64,000 bases of DNA from contig MUKC01000019.1 in the NCBI GenBank assembly GCA_002049795.1, forward strand, positions 1-64,000, given 5' to 3'. The position numbers were made by a program, and so were the translations under genes. The first letter of the stretch is position 1, and each line of letters begins with the position of its first letter. This document shows, piece by piece, positions 19,056 through 28,139 of this stretch. This DNA comes from Desulfobacca sp. 4484_104. GTDB taxonomy: Bacteria > Desulfobacterota > Desulfobaccia > Desulfobaccales > Desulfobaccaceae. Below the pieces are notes generated by a model, which had not been told where the DNA came from, did not search any database, and was given only the letters and a program-made list of their open reading frames with translations.

Positions 19056-19496
19056 TCAGATCGGAAAATATCGGCCATGCTCGATCTTGATGCATTTGTT
19101 CATCACTACCTCTAGACCGGCCTCTTGGGCTTTATGGGCCGAAGCATTCTCCGCCAGTCCCAGTTGCATCCATACTACCTTAGCGCCGATAGCGATAGCC
19201 TCGTCCACAATGCCGGGGATGGCGTCAATTTTGCGAAAAATATCAACGATGTCCACTGCAAAAGGGATGTCTTTAAGGCTGGAGTAACATTTCTGGCCCA
19301 GAATCTGATCACATTTGGGGTTGACCGGCACGATGCGATAGCCGTGGTCCAGCAGGTACTGGGCTACCCGATGGCTATCCTTGTCGGGATCGGTAGAGAG
19401 TCCGACCACGGCGATGGTGTGGTTATTTTTGAGAATGGCCTTGACTTCATCGTCTTCCGGGTTGAATTCCGGGAGTTGACATTCTATGTCGCCCAT
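19056..19496 (-). CDS. CoA-binding domain protein (YccU-like)
   Basis: 146-aa single-domain protein of the CoA_binding_2 family, a Rossmann fold related to the nucleotide-binding domain of succinyl-CoA synthetase. The N-terminal loop is AVVGLSTDPDKDSHRVAQYL, followed by RIVPVNPKC and the C-terminal block KVVWMQLGLAE ... AGLEVVMNKCIKIEH. Biochemical function is unknown for the family. The start is set at ATG 19496 because GGGGAG lies 8 bases upstream; the frame is open to 19520. It is monocistronic, as far as spacing shows. Confidence 0.88.
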   Translation of the reverse strand: MGDIECQLPEFNPEDDEVKAILKNNHTIAVVGLSTDPDKDSHRVAQYLLDHGYRIVPVNPKCDQILGQKCYSSLKDIPFAVDIVDIFRKIDAIPGIVDEAIAIGAKVVWMQLGLAENASAHKAQEAGLEVVMNKCIKIEHGRYFPI

Positions 19497-19605
19497 TGGT
19501 TTTCTCCCCTCAAAACCCAAGGATTTATCTGGGTTGGTGGTTTCCGCCCTCAGACTGCTGGATCGTCTAATCTGAAATTATATATCTTATTGCCAGGATT
19601 AGCAA

Positions 19606-22600
19606 TTAGGAATAAGGTTCTAAGGCCGCAATGAGTCCATCGCTGATGCTATAATAAGCAACCCGAGGGATATCTGGGCGGTATTTTTGTTGGGCCTGTT
19701 GCATGATCGCTTTCAAGTGCGGGTGACAGGAAAACAACAGCACCTGCTGCTCCTGAGCGAATTCCAGCAGGACTTGCGCGGCCCCCAATTGGCGGCTGGG
19801 GTCGAACTTGACCAGCACCTCGTCCAAGATTACAGGCAGTGGTTCGCTGTGGCGGCCAAACTCCCGGGCCAGGCCCAGACGGATGGCCAGATAGACCTGA
19901 TCGGCCAGGCCACTGCTCCAATCCAGGGGTTCCTTGCGATGCAAACTTTTGTCCTCCAGTCGCAGGCTACCCTGATCAGCCGCGCATACCAGCCGATAGC
20001 GGTTCCTGGTCATAATCCCCAGAAATCGGCCCGCTTCCTGAATCACTAAGGGCTGGCGCTCCCGTTCGTAAATGCTCCGGGCCTGGTCTAAGAGATGGTG
20101 ACAGACGACCAGCGTCGCCCACCGTCGGCTGGCATCGGCTAACTGCTCTTGTAAGCTGCGGTGTTGCAGGAGCATATCGCCCAGTTCCTCATTACCGGCC
20201 ATCTCGTCCAGGGCGCGATTCAGGCCCCCCAGTTCCTGTAAGTCCTGAGCCAGGGCCGCCTCAAGTTCTTGCAGGACAGCCTGGATCTGCTCCTTTTCAG
20301 TTTGAAGCTGCAAGGGATCGCTCTGGCTGAGTTCTTTTTCCAGCCTGACCTGGGCTTGCGGGGTTCCGGCAATGGTGGCTAAGGCCAGCTGATTATCCTC
20401 GATTTGCCGCCAAGCAGTGCACCAGTCTTGATAATCATTGGCCAAGCGCCGAAAATCATCTTCATCATGGGCCTGGGCTTGCTGCAGCAAGGCCTGCCGG
20501 GCCATTTCCTGGGCATGCTGCTGCTCCTTTAGGCGGGCCAGTTCCGCTTGTAGTTCAGCTAGTTGACCTTCCAGCTGTTGCTGCTCCTGCTGAACTGCTC
20601 GGGCCGCTTCTAAAGCCCGGCGCAGAGACTCCAAATCCTCCACCCCCACCTCAGTACCTAGCGGTTGGCGGCCGCAAGCCGTAATTACCGCGCTTAGCCG
20701 TTGGCGGGCAGAGTTAATATAGGATACCATCTGGCCCTGGCGTTGCTGATATTCCTTCAAGGCGCGTTCCGCGGCCCGAGCCCTTTCGACCGCCTGTAAA
20801 ACCGCCTCGAAACCCTCGGGGCGCATTGTCATTGCCAAGTCCCGCTGCGCCAACCAGTCCTGCCACTCAGCCTGACGCGCTTCCCAGACCTGAGCAGCAT
20901 TTGCGGCCTCTTGTTCAGCATCCTTGAGTTTATCCCGCGCCCGCTGCCAGTGACCCTGAGCCTCCTGGTATTGTCGTTGCCGTTCCTGCCACTCCCGCCA
21001 GTTGCCCGCCATGCTCTCCAATTCCGCGGCCCGGCGTTCCAGTTGAACTAGATCCGCAAGCCGGTCGATCCCGGCCTTTTGTGCCTCATCAGCTAATTCA
21101 GTGTCAATATTATTGATTTGCGCTTCGAGGTGTTGAATCTCGGTAGCCAGGGCCTCAAGCCGGTGCTTTGTCGTCTCCAGGTCGGCCTGAAGTTGAGCCA
21201 GGTGGCGGCGGTTAAATTTCTGCTGACGCTGGCGGAGAACCAGCAACCAGGCCCCTATTGCGGCTCCGGTGCTGCCCGCTAGCACGGCCGGGAGATAAAA
21301 CCGTTCCACCGCTAACCAGGCAGCCAGGCCCAGCCCGGCCAGCAGCACCGCCAGCAGCAGCCACCAGGGCAAAATGACGGCCGGAGTCTCTAACTGCCGC
21401 AGCAGCGACTCACGACGCGCCGTCGCCTCTTCCTGGACCGCCAGTCGGGCATTTAACTCTGTGGTCGCCAGGTCGCGCTGCCCCCAGAGGGGCCGCAGCC
21501 GTCGCACCGCCTGTTGTTGCTCTTGCACCTGCACCTCGGATAGAAGCGGCTCAGGAAGCTCGTTTAGCCGGGCCTGAGTCTCCTCGGCCAGCTTCTGGGC
21601 CTCGGCCGCGGCTTCGACCCGGCTCTGTTTCAGGGTCTGCTGCTGGTGGTGCTGACGTTCCGCCACGCCAAGATAGCGCCCCAGCTCTTGGACCTGCTGC
21701 CGCACTGCTACCGAGGTATCCAACCGGGCCAAGCGGGTCGAGTCCCAGTCCGGTCCCAACTCCTGCAAGCGGCGCTGAAATTCCGCCTCGGCCTGCTCGG
21801 TAGCAGTCTTAATCAAGGGATAGTCATTGAGGGCCGAGGCCAGTTTTTCCCGTTCGCCCAGCAGCGCCGCAATGTCTTCCTGGTGATCGAGAACCAGCCG
21901 GTCCACCTGAAGATTTTGTAATTCTAACTCTAACCGTGCCGCCTGGTCCTGGCGGGCTTTTAAACTTTGCTTGGTGCTTTCCAGATTATCTTGGAGGTTA
22001 TCAAAGCGTTTTAAGCCATCCGCAGGGAAATGTTCAGCAAACTTTAGAGTTGCGGCTTTTTCCCGGGCCTGATTCAGACCGACCCAGGACGGGCGGGCCT
22101 GCTCCAACTGTTCCAGACGCCTCAGTTCTTGACGCCGCCTCTGAGCCTGAAGCTGGTTTTCCCTGATCTGCCCCTCTAATCGGGCCTTGCGCTCCTGGGC
22201 CTGGGCATAGGCCGGGGCCAGCCCTTGCAGACGGCGCATCTGCGTTTCCGTCTGATGGATCTGGTTGACGAGTTGATTGATGATCTGCTTGCGCCCCCTT
22301 CTCCTGAGAAGGCCGCTCAATTCGTTCTCCAGGGTCTGCCAGGCCGCGGGTAAGGACTCCGCGCCCAGCCCCGCCCCGGCGGCAAACAGCCGTCTCCGCA
22401 CGCCATCTTCCGTCAGGACATTCAAACCCTGCAATTCCGTCAGGCCCACGGCAAAAATATGCTCGAAGGTTTTCCGGTCCAGCCCTCCCAGGAAGTGTTC
22501 GGCCAGTTCCGCGGCTTGGGGGGCGCCGCCCTCGACGCTAATCGTAGCCTGGCGCGGCGTGCGCGCCACCATCAGAGATTGACCGTCTTGCATCAGCAGG

Positions 22601-22821
22601 TGTAAGCGACCGCCATGCTTGCCGCCGCGCAAGGGTTGATAATTGTTGCGCTTTTCCCGAACGCCGGGAAACCCGAACAGCATGGTGCGGATGAATTCCA
22701 TCAGGGTGGTTTTACCGCACTCGTTGTTCCCTAAAAACAGGATCAGGCCGGGGGGAAGGTGGGAAATACCCTGGCTGTGGTAAATGCCAAAACCATCGAT
22801 ATGGAAGCCGCTAATCCGCAT
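19606..22821 (-). CDS. YhaN-family SMC-like ATPase
   Basis: 1071-aa AAA_27 protein related to SbcC/Rad50. The N-terminus has the Walker A GNNECGKT at residues 31-38 and the family start MRISGFHIDGFG. Long coiled coils rich in Gln, Glu, Ala and Leu follow. In the middle are two hydrophobic helices (about residues 484-505 and 510-530). The C-terminal half of the ATPase includes SSGLADQVYLAIRLGLAREF and Walker B LPVILDEVLVKFD. It pairs with the YhaO-like phosphoesterase that ends 3 bases upstream, so the two probably form a DNA-processing complex like SbcCD. The membrane helices suggest it may sit at the membrane. Confidence 0.88.
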   Translation of the reverse strand: MRISGFHIDGFGIYHSQGISHLPPGLILFLGNNECGKTTLMEFIRTMLFGFPGVREKRNNYQPLRGGKHGGRLHLLMQDGQSLMVARTPRQATISVEGGAPQAAELAEHFLGGLDRKTFEHIFAVGLTELQGLNVLTEDGVRRRLFAAGAGLGAESLPAAWQTLENELSGLLRRRGRKQIINQLVNQIHQTETQMRRLQGLAPAYAQAQERKARLEGQIRENQLQAQRRRQELRRLEQLEQARPSWVGLNQAREKAATLKFAEHFPADGLKRFDNLQDNLESTKQSLKARQDQAARLELELQNLQVDRLVLDHQEDIAALLGEREKLASALNDYPLIKTATEQAEAEFQRRLQELGPDWDSTRLARLDTSVAVRQQVQELGRYLGVAERQHHQQQTLKQSRVEAAAEAQKLAEETQARLNELPEPLLSEVQVQEQQQAVRRLRPLWGQRDLATTELNARLAVQEEATARRESLLRQLETPAVILPWWLLLAVLLAGLGLAAWLAVERFYLPAVLAGSTGAAIGAWLLVLRQRQQKFNRRHLAQLQADLETTKHRLEALATEIQHLEAQINNIDTELADEAQKAGIDRLADLVQLERRAAELESMAGNWREWQERQRQYQEAQGHWQRARDKLKDAEQEAANAAQVWEARQAEWQDWLAQRDLAMTMRPEGFEAVLQAVERARAAERALKEYQQRQGQMVSYINSARQRLSAVITACGRQPLGTEVGVEDLESLRRALEAARAVQQEQQQLEGQLAELQAELARLKEQQHAQEMARQALLQQAQAHDEDDFRRLANDYQDWCTAWRQIEDNQLALATIAGTPQAQVRLEKELSQSDPLQLQTEKEQIQAVLQELEAALAQDLQELGGLNRALDEMAGNEELGDMLLQHRSLQEQLADASRRWATLVVCHHLLDQARSIYERERQPLVIQEAGRFLGIMTRNRYRLVCAADQGSLRLEDKSLHRKEPLDWSSGLADQVYLAIRLGLAREFGRHSEPLPVILDEVLVKFDPSRQLGAAQVLLEFAQEQQVLLFSCHPHLKAIMQQAQQKYRPDIPRVAYYSISDGLIAALEPYS

Positions 22822-22824
22822 CAG

Positions 22825-24111
22825 CTATTCTTGATCCCCCAACAATAGATCCAGTCCCAGGGTTTCGGCGTCGTCCAGCAGGACCGACCAGTCGTTCTGA
22901 GCCAGTTGCTTAAGGTGCCGGGCGATCAGGGTATGTTCAGAGCGGGCGGCAAACAATTTATGAAGGCGGGCCGTGGGTTGCTGGTCCTGGCGGAGGGCCT
23001 CGGCGGCGCGCAGAAAATCACCGATAAAATCTTGGACCTGGCGCTTCCGCGCTATATCGACGGGCGGCCGGGTCCGGTTCTGGACCGATTCCACCCAGAC
23101 AAAGTCATCCCGGTTAAGCTCTCCTTCCCGTAAGGGCAGGGCCAGGTCCCGGTCCGGGTCGAGGTGCCGCAACTGGCGGTGAAGTTCGCCGCGACCGATC
23201 AAGGCTAACCGCAAAATGGCGGCCCGACCGTCCGCCGTCTTCCGGGTCTCTTCCACAATCTCAGCCAGCACCTCAAGCAGTTCATCTATGTCCCTCAGGT
23301 CGGCGATATTCACCTCTTGCGTGGACCAGCGCACCACATCGGTGGCCACAAATTTCGTCTGCAGGCGTCGGTTCTCATCTACGCGGACCAGATAACAGCC
23401 GCGGGGGCCAGCTTCCCGCACATTGCGGCCCTGAGTGTTGCCGGGATAGATGACGCACGGCTCGCGGTCGCGGATGACCTTGGGATTATGGATATGGCCC
23501 AAGGCCCAGTAATCCATCCCAGAGTCAATCAGGTCTGTTAGGGTGCAAGGGGCATAATTGTCATGGGTGGGATCACCGCCGACATTGCAGTGCAAGACGC
23601 CGATATGAAAGGACTGGCCCGGTTGACGCTGAAACTGCGAGGCCAGGTTGTAGCGCACCTCCCGGACCGGATAGCTGATGCCGTAGATCTCAGCCAGTGG
23701 TTCAGAGCCTCGTTTGACTATCAGGTGTTCCACCTGCTGGCCGCCAAAGCGGTGCACCCCCTCCGGCATCTTTAGACTTGCCTCCCAACCTGAAAGCGGG
23801 TCGTGATTGCCATGCGCCACAAAGCACTCGATCCCGGCCGCCACGGCGCGGCGCAAGGCCTCCCGAAAACGTAACTGGGCCCTGAGGCTGCGGTCCGCGC
23901 CGTCATAGACATCACCGGCGATAATCACAAAATCAACCTGGGTGTCAATCGCCAGATCTATAACCTGATCAAAGGCTTTAAAAGTAGCGTCCCGCAGGGT
24001 GGCGGCGATCTGGGGTTCCAGGGCATGGAGGCCCTCAAAGGGACTGTCCAGGTGAAGATCGGCGCAGTGAATGAAACTGAAGGGCTGGGATGCGGTCATG
24101 ACGATCTGCAT
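22825..24111 (-). CDS. YhaO-family DNA repair metallophosphoesterase
   Basis: 428-aa calcineurin-like phosphoesterase of the SbcD/Mre11/YhaO group. The metal-binding motifs, in order, are HCADLHLDSPF, IAGDVYDG, HGNHDP, GVLHCNVGGD and LGHIHNPKVI. The C-terminal capping region is variable. It is immediately upstream of the YhaN-like ATPase, the usual gene pair. The start may be ATG 24111 or ATG 24099 (MTASQPFSFIHCADLH); neither has a strong ribosome site. Predicted nuclease acting with its SMC-like partner on DNA ends or hairpins. Confidence 0.9.
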   Translation of the reverse strand: MQIVMTASQPFSFIHCADLHLDSPFEGLHALEPQIAATLRDATFKAFDQVIDLAIDTQVDFVIIAGDVYDGADRSLRAQLRFREALRRAVAAGIECFVAHGNHDPLSGWEASLKMPEGVHRFGGQQVEHLIVKRGSEPLAEIYGISYPVREVRYNLASQFQRQPGQSFHIGVLHCNVGGDPTHDNYAPCTLTDLIDSGMDYWALGHIHNPKVIRDREPCVIYPGNTQGRNVREAGPRGCYLVRVDENRRLQTKFVATDVVRWSTQEVNIADLRDIDELLEVLAEIVEETRKTADGRAAILRLALIGRGELHRQLRHLDPDRDLALPLREGELNRDDFVWVESVQNRTRPPVDIARKRQVQDFIGDFLRAAEALRQDQQPTARLHKLFAARSEHTLIARHLKQLAQNDWSVLLDDAETLGLDLLLGDQE

Positions 24112-24244
24112 TTATAAGGGGGTGCGCCAGACGGCTTGGCTATTTTAACCCCCGTGATCAGAGCCGGAATCACCTCAGTAGCAATGAGCCGCCGGAGTCA
24201 GGTCCTCAACTCCAAAGGATGACAGAGTAATGATCTGAAATTTC

Positions 24245-24685
24245 TTAAATCAGGATCCTAAAGGTCTCCCGGCGCAGGCGACGGAACTCCGCTTCCATTT
24301 CCTGGAGATGTTTGTCACGCATGGCCTGGCGGATGGTATTGATCATGTCATCGAAATTAAAGGGCTTAGGAATAAATCTAGTATTGCTCAGATGGAAGGC
24401 CTCGGCCATTACTTGCCGATGCTGAACCATAAAGATGGCGCGCAGATTGGGCAACCGCTGGAGGCAATTTTCAATCAGTTTGCGGCATTCGGGGAGCTGC
24501 GGGTCGGTGATAAGCAGGTCAAAGGCCTGCTCTTCCAGGGTTCGCCGAGCCTCTTCGACGCTTTCGGCCAACAGCGAATCACAACCCAACAGTTTGATAA
24601 TATTGGCCAAAAACTCCCGGATAGTCCCGTCCTGATCGACGACCAGGATGCGCTTTCGTTCACTTCTAACCCGATCTCCGAACAT
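24245..24685 (-). CDS. Single-domain response regulator
   Basis: 146-aa receiver domain without an output domain. The acidic pocket is VVDQDG near residue 17, the phosphoacceptor Asp is in LLITDPQLPE near residue 60, and the conserved Lys is in IPKPFNFDD near residue 108. The C-terminal helix is charged (EMEAEFRRLRRETFRI). A ribosome site AGGAG precedes ATG 24685. No kinase is adjacent; the two histidine kinases at 32-36 kb are a possible but unproven source of phosphate. Such proteins usually act by protein contact. Confidence 0.88.
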   Translation of the reverse strand: MFGDRVRSERKRILVVDQDGTIREFLANIIKLLGCDSLLAESVEEARRTLEEQAFDLLITDPQLPECRKLIENCLQRLPNLRAIFMVQHRQVMAEAFHLSNTRFIPKPFNFDDMINTIRQAMRDKHLQEMEAEFRRLRRETFRILI

Positions 24686-24799
24686 TTTGCTACCTCTCCT
24701 GCTCTGTTATCAAATGAGAGAGTTAACGATAGAATACCTATTATATTAATCCAACTCACCCTGGTTAGGCAACTATTTACTTACCTCGGGCTTGCAGGT

Positions 24800-25549
24800 T
24801 CAAAGGTCGAAACAAGCCTGGGCTTCGGAAGTATATTGTCCGCATTCATCATAAATGGTCAGAGGGGGTAAAATCTGTAAGGCCTCCCGGCTGTGTTTGC
24901 GAGCTTCGAGCCAGATCAGGCTGGCCGGGGCCGTGGCCCGGGAATGGATAAACCGCAAGGTTTTAGGTTCCAATCCGTGGGTTCGGAGGATGCCACACAA
25001 GGATACCAGACGCCAGGCCGGGTAGATCAAGTAAAGACGTCCGCCATGGGGCAGCAGGTAAGCGGCGGCGTGGGCCACCGTGCCCAGGGAGCCGGCCAGT
25101 TCATGCCGGGCAATGGCCTTTTCGGTGTCGGGATTCAGGCGGCCGGCCTTTAAAGGTCGATAAGGCGGGTTGCTGACCACCACTTCAAAGGCCGCGGTTG
25201 GAAAATGCTGGGCCACGCCTCGCATATCGGCCTGGACAATCTGCACCCGATCTGCCAGCCCATTAAGACGCGCATTTTGTTCTGCCAACCGGGCCAGGGC
25301 CGGTTGCAACTCGACCCCGGTGAAGCTACAATCGCGAAAACGGCAGGCCAGCCATAAGACGACAATGCCGCAGCCCGTGCCCAGATCAATCACCCGTTCG
25401 CCGGAGCGGAGGGTGGCCAACGCCCCCAACAGCACCGCGTCCAGGGAAAAGCGGTAGCCCCGTTTTTGCTGCAATAACCACAGGCGTCCTTGGGCAAACG
25501 GTTCCAGGGTTTCATCCGGCCCCGGGGTCCAATCCGGTGGATGGCTCAG
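24800..25549 (-). CDS. trmN6: tRNA1(Val) A37 N6-methyltransferase-like
   Basis: SAM-dependent methyltransferase of the YfiC/TrmN6 family. The SAM loop is VIDLGTGCGIVVLWLA and the N6-adenine catalytic motif is VVSNPPYRP. The family N-terminus (DETLEPFAQGRLWLLQQKRG, then YRFSLDAVLLG) is encoded upstream of the first standard start, a TTG at 25474. So translation should begin earlier. The best candidate is a CTG at 25549 that overlaps the stop of the DUF1015 gene as CTGA, with AGGAGG about 10 bases before it. From TTG 25474 the product would be 224 aa, from CTG 25549 249 aa. The cluster with DUF1015 suggests coupling. Confidence 0.85.
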   Translation of the reverse strand: MSHPPDWTPGPDETLEPFAQGRLWLLQQKRGYRFSLDAVLLGALATLRSGERVIDLGTGCGIVVLWLACRFRDCSFTGVELQPALARLAEQNARLNGLADRVQIVQADMRGVAQHFPTAAFEVVVSNPPYRPLKAGRLNPDTEKAIARHELAGSLGTVAHAAAYLLPHGGRLYLIYPAWRLVSLCGILRTHGLEPKTLRFIHSRATAPASLIWLEARKHSREALQILPPLTIYDECGQYTSEAQACFDL

Positions 25550-26898
25550 AGTCCTACTTCCTCCTGGGGATTGATCGGGTGGATCACCAGGCCGGCCAGG
25601 ATCTTGGGATAGAAATAGGTGGATTTGCGCGGCATAATCAATCCCGCGGCGGCAACTTCCTGCACCTGGGCAATGCGGGTGGGATTTAACAAAAAGGCCA
25701 GACCCACCCGACCGCAGGCTACCGCCTCCAGGGCTTGGGCCGCGGTGCTGGCATACTTGAAGGTCTCTTCGTCATCCTGTTCCTGGCGGCTAAGACCCAT
25801 GATTTTTTCAAAAATCAGGTAATTCAAGGCCATGACATCCAGTTGGGCCAGGGCCGGAGGGATGTCGGCGGCTAACCGGCCGTTCATGACCCCTGGTTTC
25901 AATTTCAGGAGCCATATTCTGGAACCGGGCGCGGCCAGCCCCAAGGCCGTGCCGGTTTCTCCGGCCTGCGCCAGGGCCGCGGCCAGTTGCGTGCCATTAG
26001 CGGCGAAATCTCCAACCGAGGGGGTAAACTTTTGTAGGTCAAAATATTCCGGCAACTGGGCCAGCAACTGGGACTCATCGAACTGGGCCAGGCGATGGGT
26101 GACCAGCAGTCGATGGGCCGGCAGAATGATCAGGTTGTCATCCAACAGGTTGCTCAGATACATCAGAACGTAATTAAACGGGGCTCGCGGCGAGGCCGTC
26201 GGAAATTGCCGCCGCAGCCAGTCCTGGTAGGCCAACGCGGTTTCATAGCGATGGTGCCCGTCAGCAATATAGATGGACAGCTCGGCCATCTTGTTGACCG
26301 TATCCCCCAAGATCTCCGGGTTCGTCACTCGGTAAAATCGCTGTTTGAAGCCATCGGCATCCTCAAAGGCAAAAAGTGGAGTTGCCGGCCGCCCTTGCCT
26401 TAAGGTATCCAGGACCTGGTTCTTGGGGTCCGGATAGAGAGAGAAGATCGGGGAGAAATGAGCCTGACACTGCTGCATCAACTGGAAGCGATCATTTTTG
26501 GTGGCCGAAAAGGTCTTTTCATGCGGGCGCACAACGCCGCTCTCAAAGGGCTCCAGGCGCACCAGCCCTACCAAGCCGCCGCGGGTCAGACGCCGACCTT
26601 CATAATTAAACGTGGTTTCCCAGTAATAGATCGTCGGCTGGGGCTCCCGGACCAGAATACCGGCCTGTTGCCAGGCGTTAAAATCCCGGCGGGCGCGGGT
26701 ATAACGGTTGTTTTCGGGGGTGTCTGCCGACTTCGTGCGGGGCAGAATGAGCCGTACCATGTTGTAGGGATGTTGGATGTAAAAAGCTGACTGTTGGGCC
26801 GGAGAGATGACATCGTAAGGGGGGGTAACAACCTGAGCAAGATCAGGCACCATGTTTAAGTTATAGTGTAGCCCGCGCAGGGGGGCCAATTCAACCAT
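25546..26898 (-). CDS. DUF1015 family protein
   Basis: 450-aa member of DUF1015 (COG4198), a conserved family of unproven function found in anaerobes and often placed near phosphoglycerate dehydrogenase and serine genes. Key features are the N-terminal block VTPPYDVISPAQQ, the central VGLVRLEPFESGVVRPHEKT and the hallmark IADGHHRYETALAYQDW. No phosphoglycerate dehydrogenase gene is adjacent. The ATG at 26898 begins MVELAPLRGLHYN. It precedes the methyltransferase gene with a probable CTGA overlap and diverges from the DUF1847 gene across a 413-base spacer. Confidence 0.9.
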   Translation of the reverse strand: MVELAPLRGLHYNLNMVPDLAQVVTPPYDVISPAQQSAFYIQHPYNMVRLILPRTKSADTPENNRYTRARRDFNAWQQAGILVREPQPTIYYWETTFNYEGRRLTRGGLVGLVRLEPFESGVVRPHEKTFSATKNDRFQLMQQCQAHFSPIFSLYPDPKNQVLDTLRQGRPATPLFAFEDADGFKQRFYRVTNPEILGDTVNKMAELSIYIADGHHRYETALAYQDWLRRQFPTASPRAPFNYVLMYLSNLLDDNLIILPAHRLLVTHRLAQFDESQLLAQLPEYFDLQKFTPSVGDFAANGTQLAAALAQAGETGTALGLAAPGSRIWLLKLKPGVMNGRLAADIPPALAQLDVMALNYLIFEKIMGLSRQEQDDEETFKYASTAAQALEAVACGRVGLAFLLNPTRIAQVQEVAAAGLIMPRKSTYFYPKILAGLVIHPINPQEEVGL

Positions 26899-27020
26899 GC
26901 GTTTCGATCCTTTGCTAAAATTTCGGGAATTTCTATGAAATTTATCATGATTTAAAAAAGCGTCAACCTATTATTGGGGAAAACCTGGTAAGCTAAGCCT
27001 CAGCCGATTCCGAAGTTATC

Positions 27021-27039
27021 AATCAGATCTAATCTGATT
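27021..27039. promoter_or_regulatory. Perfect inverted repeat, operator candidate
   Basis: AATCAGAT-CTA-ATCTGATT: 8-base perfect arms with a 3-base centre, 123 bases upstream of the DUF1015 ATG and 273 bases upstream of DUF1847. The size and symmetry suit a dimeric regulator. The regulator is unknown. Confidence 0.35.
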
Positions 27040-27271
27040 TTAGAGAAAGCAGAAGAAGGGATCATGCCGGGGAGTTCTTCACACGCCCTGCGATTCCGCC
27101 ATATCGCCTCCCTTAAGTCTTCTAACCCGGACTAGAGGTTTGTGGGGAGCAAAACCGGCACCTAGAAGCAATGCCAGCCCTCGGACGTCCTCAGGGCTTG
27201 GCCTACAGGCCAGGAATGAGGCTAATATCCTTCCGACTCACATATACCTTGAAAGGCGGCTGACTCTTTGC

Positions 27272-27286
27272 TAACCTCAAAGGTTA
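27272..27286. promoter_or_regulatory. Inverted repeat before DUF1847 gene
   Basis: TAACCT-CAA-AGGTTA, perfect 6-base arms, ending 25 bases before the ATG at 27312. A protein bound here would block transcription or early elongation of the DUF1847 gene. It could also be chance, since the arms are short. Confidence 0.3.
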
Positions 27287-27311
27287 AATCTGATGTGCTG
27301 GAGGTCTTAGA

Positions 27312-27998
27312 ATGAGCACTGCGTCGCCTCGATGTGCCACCTGTCCGATTCCCTGGGGGGAACGTGCCTGTCATCATGTCGGGGGCCGAGGGCCGGAAAA
27401 CTGTCCGCTGCTCACCTGCCCGGAGCTGATTCCCGGGGCTTTAGAAGAACTACAAAATGTCGATATCTTAAAAATGGCCCAGCAATCCTCGATTCAAGAA
27501 GCTCAGGGCTACACCGACCGGGACTTGGGTTATGCGCGGGTCCGGCCCTTAAAGCCACGCATTCTGGAGACCCTGGAATTTGCGCGGCGGATGGGTTATC
27601 AGCGCCTGGGTTTGGTGTTCTGTGTCGGCCTGCGTCGTGAGGCGCGCCTCGTTGCGCAATTTTTGGAAAACCAGGGTCTGGAGATAGTCTCGGTGGTCTG
27701 CAAGGTGGGCCGGGTTCCCAAAACCATTCTGGGGTTAACCGAGGCCGATCATATCATTCCGGGAACGGTCGAAACCATGTGCAACCCCATCTTGCAGGCC
27801 AAGATCGTCAATGCCGGCCAGACCCAATTTAACATCGCCCTGGGACTGTGTGTGGGCCATGATTCGTTGTTTTTTAAGTTCGCCCAGGCGCCCACCACCG
27901 TTTTGGCGGTTAAGGACCGGTTATTAGGACATAATCCTTTGGCCGCGGTCTATAATCTGGAAAGCTATTACCGCTACCTCAAGAGTCCTTTACCCTGA
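27312..27998 (+). CDS. DUF1847 family metal-binding protein
   Basis: 228-aa protein of DUF1847 (COG4887), found in anaerobic archaea and bacteria. The N-terminal Cys motif CATCPIPWGERACH, then CPLLTCPE, looks like a metal or Fe-S site. Further Cys residues lie in VFCVGLRREAR, VCKVGR, TMCNPI and the GLCVGHD block near the C-terminus. Function is not established. The ATG 27312 has a strong GGAGG site 7 bases upstream. The gene is alone on the plus strand and faces cooC convergently. Confidence 0.9.
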   Translation: MSTASPRCATCPIPWGERACHHVGGRGPENCPLLTCPELIPGALEELQNVDILKMAQQSSIQEAQGYTDRDLGYARVRPLKPRILETLEFARRMGYQRLGLVFCVGLRREARLVAQFLENQGLEIVSVVCKVGRVPKTILGLTEADHIIPGTVETMCNPILQAKIVNAGQTQFNIALGLCVGHDSLFFKFAQAPTTVLAVKDRLLGHNPLAAVYNLESYYRYLKSPLP

Positions 27999-28045
27999 CG
28001 CCCCAATCGGCGTTTGGATATTATGATCAGCAGCTGAAGACCTTG

Positions 28046-28067
28046 GGGGCGCAATGAATTGCGCCCC
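28046..28067. repeat. Perfect 22-base palindrome
   Basis: Arms GGGGCGCAAT and ATTGCGCCCC around GA, between the convergent DUF1847 and cooC genes. Near-complete symmetry with almost no loop resembles dispersed REP-like palindromes more than a standard terminator. No T-run follows on either strand. Confidence 0.5.
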
Positions 28068-28139
28068 TATCAGTCAAGGTATATAGTTTTGGAAAACCAC
28101 TTCGGGATTAGATCATGATGCTAGGCAGCCCTCAGCCGT

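Larger units (their letters stand above)
26899..27311. other. Divergent spacer with inverted repeats
   Basis: 413 bases between the DUF1015 gene (minus) and the DUF1847 gene (plus). No coding signal is seen. It holds two short perfect inverted repeats (listed separately), a possible hairpin at about 27176-27202 (arms AGCCCT and AGGGCT around a GGACGTCC core) and a small GGCCTACAGGCC palindrome right after it. The region could hold both promoters and a structured leader for DUF1847, but I do not recognise a known riboswitch. Confidence 0.4.

Noticed and set aside
22277-22582. Plus-strand frame opposite yhaN
   Set aside because: Antisense shadow in a GC-rich coding region, no ribosome site or family motif.
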